Translations under genes and position numbers: made by a program
The notes under the pieces: generated by a model
Told to the model about the DNA's origin: nothing
The model's input: only the letters and a program-made list of their open reading frames with translations
Databases searched by the model: none
Assembly: GCA_945870185.1 (NCBI GenBank)
Contig: CAMBRK010000036.1
Span: forward strand, 1-40,534
Length of the DNA stretch: 40,534 bases
From: Aureispira sp. CCB-QB1
GTDB lineage: Bacteria; Bacteroidota; Bacteroidia; Chitinophagales; Saprospiraceae
Direction: 5' to 3'
In this document: in pieces, positions 34,947-40,534 of the stretch
Layout of the letters: every line of letters begins with the position of its first letter
Position numbering within the stretch: position 1 is the stretch's first letter

Positions 34947-36539
34947 ATGAGGTATTTAGTTTCTTTAGTATTTCTAACATCGTTCTTAGTAAATCATTAT
35001 GGGCAGGGATTTAACATGATAAAAAAAGCTAGCTTTTTACCACATCCTACAGACGAGTATGGTGCTATTTTCGGTTATACTGACGCACAGAACAATGAGT
35101 TTGCGATCATAGGCAGTGAATCGGCAATACATATCTATAACGTCAATAATTGTGGAAGCCCAGTTCATGTAGCTTCTCATACAGATGGTTATTCTACTAT
35201 TTGGCGCGAATTTGCAACATATCAAAACTACGTATATTCCGTATGTGATGTTTATTGTAGTAGTGGCTTGACCATTATTAATATGAATAATCAAAGCAAA
35301 ACCAACCAAACCAGCACATTCACAAAAGCCCATACCATATTTATAGAGCAATCTCAAGGAAGACTCTATGTGATGGGGTCAAAAAATGCGTTAAATCAAA
35401 ATAGGCTATTGATCTACACATTAGATACAGAAATTGTCAATGGAATCACTTACAACGGAACGCCTCAAACGCCGGTACTTGTCAGAGAGTTTATGTGTCC
35501 ATATATTCATGATATGTATGCAAAAGATAATATTGGTTATGCTTCTCTTATTTACGATCGTAAATTCAGAATTTGGGATTTAAATAATCCATCGAATATT
35601 ACAGTTTGGGATAGTTATGATCATACGGATCAGAACCATAGCTCGTGGATGCATGCTGATGGTCAAACGCTCTTTGAAGCGGTAGAAGTACCCAAAGGAA
35701 AAAATCTTTTTATGTTCAGGAAAAACAACATTGACAATATGATAGATTATGTGGGAGAGTTTAAAGAGCCCTTAGAGTTTCCTACATCGGATCTGGTAAC
35801 ATATCACAATCCCCACATTAATGGCAACTACATGTATATAGCGTCATATGAAGACGGTGTACAAGTCTTTGATGTCTCAAATGTTACCTCTGTTTCCACC
35901 GTCAAGCGGATAGCTTATTATGACACCTATCATCAAAACAATGGTTCTGGTTATCCGAGCGGGTACAATGGATGTTGGGGTGTCTATCCCTTTTTGCCTT
36001 CAGGATGCATTTTGGCATCTGATATTACAAATGGTTTGTTTACAATGAATTTAGATCTTCCTGTTTCTGATGGAAATCTTCCTGGTCTAACTTCTCTTTC
36101 AAATAATACGGATGTCATTTTTGAATCTGGCGCCAAAGGTATCGTATTAAGATCTGAAAAGGGATATTGTTTCAGACTATCTGTTAATAATGCCGGAGCC
36201 ATAACTACAACTCGAATTGTTTGTGATGCCAACAATGTACCGTCCACAAAATTGGAAAAGAACGACCTTGCTTTTAACAACCGATTGTATGGTGTAGTTT
36301 TTAAAAACCCCAATGGCAACTGCAGAAAATTAAAAATAAACGCATCAGGTCAAATCATCACGGAAACAGCTATGTGTACCAATACTTCTCAACAAGTTAA
36401 ATTTCAAAATGGCGACTTGATTATTAATACACCTACCAAGGGTCTTATTTTAAAAGATGAACGAAATGATTGTCACAGAATTTTGGTAAACAACAATGGC
36501 ACTTTAAGTTCAACATTACTAAATACTTGCCCGAATTAA
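34947..36539 (+). CDS. Secreted LVIVD-repeat protein with triple C-terminal repeat
   Basis: A 530-residue secreted protein (signal peptide MRYLVSLVFLTSFLVNHYGQ). Residues about 20-385 form an LVIVD/choice-of-anchor-B-type beta propeller (AIHIYNVNNCGSPVHVAS, VYSVCDVYCSSGLTIINM, GVQVFDVSN). The C-terminus holds three tandem repeats of about 50, 50 and 41 residues starting at 389, 440 and 490 (36111, 36264, 36414), each with the pattern C-x-[RK]-x-[LI]-x-[VI]-N-x-x-G. The repeat could be a ligand- or surface-binding module; no function is known to me. It stands between two unrelated genes with its own start 19 bases after the divergent gene. Confidence 0.85.
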   Translation: MRYLVSLVFLTSFLVNHYGQGFNMIKKASFLPHPTDEYGAIFGYTDAQNNEFAIIGSESAIHIYNVNNCGSPVHVASHTDGYSTIWREFATYQNYVYSVCDVYCSSGLTIINMNNQSKTNQTSTFTKAHTIFIEQSQGRLYVMGSKNALNQNRLLIYTLDTEIVNGITYNGTPQTPVLVREFMCPYIHDMYAKDNIGYASLIYDRKFRIWDLNNPSNITVWDSYDHTDQNHSSWMHADGQTLFEAVEVPKGKNLFMFRKNNIDNMIDYVGEFKEPLEFPTSDLVTYHNPHINGNYMYIASYEDGVQVFDVSNVTSVSTVKRIAYYDTYHQNNGSGYPSGYNGCWGVYPFLPSGCILASDITNGLFTMNLDLPVSDGNLPGLTSLSNNTDVIFESGAKGIVLRSEKGYCFRLSVNNAGAITTTRIVCDANNVPSTKLEKNDLAFNNRLYGVVFKNPNGNCRKLKINASGQIITETAMCTNTSQQVKFQNGDLIINTPTKGLILKDERNDCHRILVNNNGTLSSTLLNTCPN

Positions 36540-36597
36540 TATTTTTTCAGAACTTTGGCACGACATTTGAAAGTGACATAGTATAATTTTTTGCAAT

Positions 36598-37158
36598 ATG
36601 TATTTTTTTAGAGTATTTATAGTTGTATGTTCTATAAGTTTGGTTTCTTTTGACTTTAACCCCGAAGCAGCAGCCACGGATTATATCCAAGACTACAAAG
36701 AACTTGCTATAGTGGAAATGTACAGAACCGGTATTCCTGCCAGTATTACCCTAGCTCAGGGCCTTCACGAGTCACATTATGGAACCAGTAAGCTAGCTAC
36801 TGAGGCTAACAATCATTTCGGAATCAAATGTAAAAATTATTGGACGGGGAAGACCTATTATCACAAAGATGATGATTATAATAAAAAAGGTCAACTTACA
36901 GAGTCCTGCTTCAGAGCCTATTCAAGTGACATAGATTCATATATTGATAGATCTAACTTCTTAATGGAAACAGAAAGATATAGCCCTTTGTTTAATTTTG
37001 ATAAATTTGACTATCAAGGTTGGGCATATGGTCTAAAGTACTGTGGATACGCCACAGACGAAAACTATTCACAGAAGCTGATTAAAAAAATTGAAAAATA
37101 CAATCTACACTTATTTGATACAGCTGAAGACCCATTCAAGCTTTTGATCAAAAGATGA
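36598..37158 (+). CDS. Secreted glucosaminidase (GH73-like)
   Basis: A 186-residue secreted or periplasmic N-acetylglucosaminidase-like enzyme that cleaves peptidoglycan glycan strands. After a hydrophobic N-terminus (about residues 3-19), the catalytic glutamate E58 sits in TLAQGLHESHYG, followed by NNHFGIKCKNYW, the FlgJ/GH73 pattern. It lacks the LysM domains that often follow this domain in Bacteroidota, so it is a single-domain form. Possible roles are wall remodelling or cell division. It has short gaps (58 and 76 bases) to its neighbours and no obvious operon partner. Confidence 0.9.
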   Translation: MYFFRVFIVVCSISLVSFDFNPEAAATDYIQDYKELAIVEMYRTGIPASITLAQGLHESHYGTSKLATEANNHFGIKCKNYWTGKTYYHKDDDYNKKGQLTESCFRAYSSDIDSYIDRSNFLMETERYSPLFNFDKFDYQGWAYGLKYCGYATDENYSQKLIKKIEKYNLHLFDTAEDPFKLLIKR

Positions 37159-37213
37159 TCAATGTAATAAAAATAAAATTGATCCGTTAAGTAAACAAAT
37201 AAACTTAAATTAT

Positions 37214-37221
37214 TACCTTCG
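37214..37221 (+). promoter_or_regulatory. Putative -7 element for the pnt operon
   Basis: TACCTTCG differs from TAnnTTTG at one position, a variant often seen in this phylum, and lies 13 bases before the pntAA ATG at 37235. Confidence 0.4.
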
Positions 37222-37234
37222 CCACTTAAACTAA

Positions 37235-38326
37235 ATGCGACGAATGGTTTTAGGAATTCTCAAAGAACAAAATTTTAGAAGAGTATCTGTTACACCCAGC
37301 GCTGCCAAAAAGCTTGGGTCTATGGGTATTAATGCTATAGCGGAGTCTAGTGCTGGCGAAAACGCAGGCATAAAAGACCAAAATTATATAGAAAATGGAA
37401 TCAAAATTGGGACTCGCCAAGAAGTCATAGCGCATTCGGATATTATCGTTTCTATATGTCCTGTCTCAGACGAAGAAATGATGATGATGAAAAAGGGAGC
37501 CATTTATATTTCAATGTTTGCCCCTTATCAAAATCAAGAAGTGGTTTCACATCTTGCCAATTTTAATCTCAACGTAGTTAGCATGGATATGATTCCACGG
37601 ACTACATTGGCACAATCCATGGATATATTGTCATCAATGGCTTCATTATCTGGTTATAAGGCTGTATTAAAAGCGGCAGACCATTTTAATAACATGTTTC
37701 CGATGATGATGACTGCCGCGGGGACTATACCACCAACCAAACTTATGGTATTGGGAGCTGGTGTTGCTGGATTACAAGCTATAGCTACGGCCAAAAGGCT
37801 AGGAGCTGTAGTTGAAGCCTTTGATACCAGAGCAGCTGCTAAGGAGGAAGTCATGAGTTTAGGAGCAGCATTCGTGGAAGTAGAAGGTGCATCCGACGAT
37901 AAAGGTGCAGGCGGATATGCAGTGCAGCAATCAGAAGAATATTTATCAAGGCAAAGGGCCTTAGTTCAAGAAAAAGCTATGAAATCCAACATTGTTATTG
38001 CAACAGCCCAAGTAAGAGGGCGAAAGGCACCATTACTCATTACAGAGGATACAATCAATAATATGAAGCCCGGTTCCGTTATTGTTGACCTTGCTGCATC
38101 TACTGGAGGAAATTGTGCTTACACTGAAAACAATAAAACCATAATTAAAAACGGTGTGATCATCATTGGAAATTCTGACTTAGCCGACGAATTGAGTGGT
38201 GTATCCAGCAATCTTTTTTCTAATAATATAATGAATTTCCTACAGATCGTAGTCAAAGAGGGAGTAGCTACGCTAGATATGGATAACGAAATCATTAAAT
38301 CTGCACTTATTTCTAAAGCCAATTGA
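37235..38326 (+). CDS. pntAA: NAD(P) transhydrogenase alpha subunit, part 1
   Basis: A 363-residue soluble dI component that binds NAD(H) for the proton-pumping transhydrogenase, which makes NADPH from NADH. The Rossmann motif GAGVAGL lies at 174-180, and the RQD loop is intact (R122, Q127, D130 in PRTTLAQSMD). The DLAASTGGNCAYTE motif is also present. There is an alternative ATG at 37244 (MVLGIL), which would drop three residues; I kept 37235. Together with the two next genes it forms the three-gene split form of the enzyme. Its stop overlaps an unused TTG of the next frame, and the next ATG is 2 bases after it. Confidence 0.95.
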   Translation: MRRMVLGILKEQNFRRVSVTPSAAKKLGSMGINAIAESSAGENAGIKDQNYIENGIKIGTRQEVIAHSDIIVSICPVSDEEMMMMKKGAIYISMFAPYQNQEVVSHLANFNLNVVSMDMIPRTTLAQSMDILSSMASLSGYKAVLKAADHFNNMFPMMMTAAGTIPPTKLMVLGAGVAGLQAIATAKRLGAVVEAFDTRAAAKEEVMSLGAAFVEVEGASDDKGAGGYAVQQSEEYLSRQRALVQEKAMKSNIVIATAQVRGRKAPLLITEDTINNMKPGSVIVDLAASTGGNCAYTENNKTIIKNGVIIIGNSDLADELSGVSSNLFSNNIMNFLQIVVKEGVATLDMDNEIIKSALISKAN

Positions 38327-38328
38327 TC

Positions 38329-38643
38329 ATGGAACAGATATTAACTTTCCTTACAGAGAACTTTTATTTTATTTTTCTACTTATCCTAATGGTGATTTTA
38401 GGTTTTGAAGTCATATCAAGAGTACCTGCAGTTTTGCATACACCACTTATGAGTGGAGCCAACGCGATTCATGGAGTAGTCATCATAGGGGCGATAATCG
38501 TTATGGGACAAGCAGAAAGTGACAACTATCTTGCACTTATTCTTGGCTTTTTAGCAGTGATATTAGGAACGCTGAATGTTGTAGGTGGTTTTGTGGTCAC
38601 AGACAGAATGCTTGAAATGTTCAAAAAAAGAAAGAAAAACTAA
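38329..38643 (+). CDS. pntAB: NAD(P) transhydrogenase alpha subunit, part 2 (membrane)
   Basis: A membrane protein of 104 residues with three to four helices (FYFIFLLILMVILGFEV, GVVIIGAIIVMG, LALILGFLAVILGTLNVVGG), the membrane part (dII alpha side) of the transhydrogenase. RVPAVLHTPLMSGANAIHG is the conserved segment of this subunit. I use the ATG at 38329 rather than the TTG at 38323, which overlaps the previous stop. It is the second gene of the pnt operon. Confidence 0.94.
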   Translation: MEQILTFLTENFYFIFLLILMVILGFEVISRVPAVLHTPLMSGANAIHGVVIIGAIIVMGQAESDNYLALILGFLAVILGTLNVVGGFVVTDRMLEMFKKRKKN

Positions 38644-38682
38644 TTTAATCAATTTTACCCAAACAGAATCTCAATAGCAGAT

Positions 38683-40101
38683 ATGAACAGTGGACTTTTA
38701 ACATTGAGTTATTTAATAGGTAGTGTTTCCTTTATTATAGGTTTAAAAATGCTTGCCCATCCTGATACTGCACGACGTGGAAACCTTTATGCAGCGATAG
38801 GTATGACATTGGCCATTTTCGCGACGATCTTTCTTTATACCGACAAAAATGGAATGGCTTTAGGCAATTATATATGGATTTTTGCTGGATTAATAATTGG
38901 TACAGTCGTCGGTACTATAGCCGCGAAAAAAGTACAAATGACAGCCATGCCGCAAATGGTCAGTCTTTTTAATGGCATGGGCGGCGCTTGTGCAGCCATC
39001 ATTTCAGTAGTAGAGCTCAAGCATATGCTGCATACAGGAGTGAACATCACTGATGAGCCAGTCATGGCAACAACGATCTTATTAGGTCTGGTGATCGGTA
39101 CTGTTTCTTTTACAGGTAGTATGATTGCTTTTGGTAAGCTCAATGGTAATATCAACGATAAGGTCATCCCGATGCAACAAGTGGTAAATATCGGATTATT
39201 GGTTCTGATCTTGGTAATGCTTGTCGGTATGGTCACGGGTTTTATAGGCGGAGACGCCATAACAATGATGTATATTCTATTAACGATCTCGGCACTTTAT
39301 GGTATCTTGTTTGTAATGCCTATTGGAGGAGCAGATATGCCTGTGGTCATTTCTTTACTCAATTCATTTACCGGAGTTGCGGCGGCTTTTGGCGGCTTTT
39401 TATACGATAATAGTGTAATGCTTACAGGTGGAATCTTGGTAGGTAGCGCGGGTACGGTATTGACAGTATTGATGTGCAATGCCATGAATCGCTCCCTAAT
39501 GAATGTAATAGTAGGTGCTTTTGGCGGAAACAAAGCGGGTGGTTCATCCAATACTGAAAGTGGAGGCACATATAAAGAAATATCAGTAAGCGACCTAGCC
39601 GTACTGATGATGTACTCCAAAAAAGTGATCATCGTTCCAGGATATGGGCTAGCGGTCGCCCAGGCTCAACATACATGCCATGAACTAGAAAAAGTATTAG
39701 ATCAAAATGGTGTGGAAGTAAAATACGCTATCCATCCTGTAGCAGGTCGAATGCCCGGACACATGAATGTACTTCTGGCAGAAGCAGATGTTTCATATGA
39801 TAAGCTAATGGACATGGACGAGATCAATCCAGAATTTTCGCATACGGATGTCGTTTTAGTATTGGGCGCCAATGATGTAGTAAACCCTGCAGCCAAAACA
39901 GATCCAAGCTCTCCGATTTATGGTATGCCTATCCTAGATGTAGAAGACGCCAAACATGTTGTAGTTAACAAAAGAAGTATGAAGCCTGGATATGCTGGTA
40001 TAGAGAACCAGTTGTTTTTCCAACCTAAAACATCAATGCTTTTCGGTGATGCTAAGGATGCACTCAATAAATTGGTGGCTGAGCTCAAGAGTATAGCGTA
40101 G
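38683..40101 (+). CDS. pntB: NAD(P) transhydrogenase beta subunit
   Basis: A 472-residue protein with about nine membrane helices (dII beta side, to about 270), then a soluble NADP(H)-binding domain dIII. The dIII signatures are PGYGLAVAQAQH, HPVAGRMPGHMNVLLAEA, VLVLGANDVVNPAA and NKRSMKPGYAGIENQLFF. Length is typical. It completes the transhydrogenase complex in the inner membrane and ends the operon; no clear terminator hairpin with a T-run follows within the next 100 bases. Confidence 0.97.
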   Translation: MNSGLLTLSYLIGSVSFIIGLKMLAHPDTARRGNLYAAIGMTLAIFATIFLYTDKNGMALGNYIWIFAGLIIGTVVGTIAAKKVQMTAMPQMVSLFNGMGGACAAIISVVELKHMLHTGVNITDEPVMATTILLGLVIGTVSFTGSMIAFGKLNGNINDKVIPMQQVVNIGLLVLILVMLVGMVTGFIGGDAITMMYILLTISALYGILFVMPIGGADMPVVISLLNSFTGVAAAFGGFLYDNSVMLTGGILVGSAGTVLTVLMCNAMNRSLMNVIVGAFGGNKAGGSSNTESGGTYKEISVSDLAVLMMYSKKVIIVPGYGLAVAQAQHTCHELEKVLDQNGVEVKYAIHPVAGRMPGHMNVLLAEADVSYDKLMDMDEINPEFSHTDVVLVLGANDVVNPAAKTDPSSPIYGMPILDVEDAKHVVVNKRSMKPGYAGIENQLFFQPKTSMLFGDAKDALNKLVAELKSIA

Positions 40102-40534
40102 GATGTAAAAATATCAAGAATTAGATTTTCGTAATTTCAGTATTTAGTCTTAAAAGTTTTATGCTAATGAACACTAAAGCGTGTACATTTGTTTTTACGC
40201 TATATTGTATAAGTAGGGCTTGCTTGGTTTAATGTAAATTATAGATTGTCAATTACATATGTTCAAATTATTTGGTTTCGATGCACGGAAATTTCTTCAA
40301 AACTCTCAAATTATTTGCACATCATTTAAACTTTTGCCCTATGCGGGCAGCATTTTCTTTTATTCTTTTTGCTTACTCTTATTACCTTCGTAATGCTAGC
40401 CCAGAAAAAAAGTAAACAACCTGTCACGCTTTGCGTGAAAAAGACCAGTTCAAAAAAAGGTAACTGAATGGTGCAGCATTGCTGCATTGGAGTGATACGA
40501 AATCACTCAAAAATGAAGGCACTGATCTAAACTT
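40102..40534. other. Gene-free, hairpin-rich stretch, possible dispersed repeat
   Basis: No supportable gene in 433 bases to the edge. It holds four perfect short hairpins: TGCCC/GGGCA (40335-40349), TCACGC/GCGTGA (40424-40438), TGCAGC/GCTGCA (40472-40486) and GAGTGAT/ATCACTC (40490-40508). The mix of hairpins with AT-rich spacers looks like an intergenic repeat family or a structured RNA rather than ordinary spacer. A 36-codon open minus-strand frame at the edge overlaps it but has no start context. Confidence 0.45.

Noticed and set aside
38323-38328. TTG start for pntAB overlapping the pntAA stop
   Set aside because: The ATG at 38329 gives the natural MEQILTF start and avoids a rare initiation codon.

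Overview
The window looks like a chromosomal segment of a low-GC member of the Bacteroidota, probably a Saprospiria/Chitinophagia-type lineage (the lineage is inferred from gene content and was not tested). The main signs are promoters of the Bacteroidota type (TAnnTTTG near -7), few Shine-Dalgarno sequences, a fused MurF-alanine racemase, a three-part proton-translocating transhydrogenase, a DUF2723 membrane glycosyltransferase, and secreted amidohydrolase and sortilin-like proteins. No tRNA, rRNA, CRISPR array, IS element or prophage gene was recognised.

Layout. 1-0.9 kb: an edge-truncated ORF and an AIM24-type protein (minus strand). 1.2-8.7 kb: a DUF2723 membrane protein, rpiB, a secreted M28 peptidase, thrB and thrC (plus). 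8.7-10.4 kb: a dtd-mazG-like-coiled-coil operon (minus). 10.43-10.91 kb: a 475-bp gene-free, very AT-rich gap with two perfect DnaA boxes and two near-perfect ones, proposed as the chromosomal replication origin. 10.9-12.9 kb: heme A synthase and an alpha/beta hydrolase (plus). 12.9-18.6 kb: M1 aminopeptidase, dprA and a TMTC-like membrane glycosyltransferase (minus), with two parS centromere sites in the gap between the peptidase and dprA. 18.6-19.3 kb: a beta-barrel protein. 19.5-27.3 kb: a four-gene minus-strand run of secreted proteins (sortilin/BNR-repeat protein and three amidohydrolase-family proteins, two of them without the HxH metal motif). 27.4-27.8 kb: a frameshifted retropepsin-like gene. 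28.0-32.9 kb: purD, the murF-alr fusion and an AlkD-type repair protein. 33.0-37.2 kb: metallophosphoesterase, AlkA-type glycosylase (minus), an LVIVD-repeat secreted protein and a glucosaminidase. 37.2-40.1 kb: pntAA-pntAB-pntB. 40.1-40.5 kb: a gene-free, hairpin-rich stretch.

The most interesting structure is not a gene. The candidate oriC at 10.43-10.91 kb lies about 4.4-4.6 kb from two parS sites (one matching the Bacillus-type parS exactly on the minus strand, one a perfect palindrome). DnaA boxes plus an AT-rich unwinding tract plus parS in one 5-kb interval is the expected anatomy of a bacterial origin/centromere region, although dnaA, parA and parB are not in the window. Most of the protein-coding content is ordinary housekeeping (threonine, purine and peptidoglycan synthesis, transhydrogenase, heme A) mixed with secreted proteins of Bacteroidota type.
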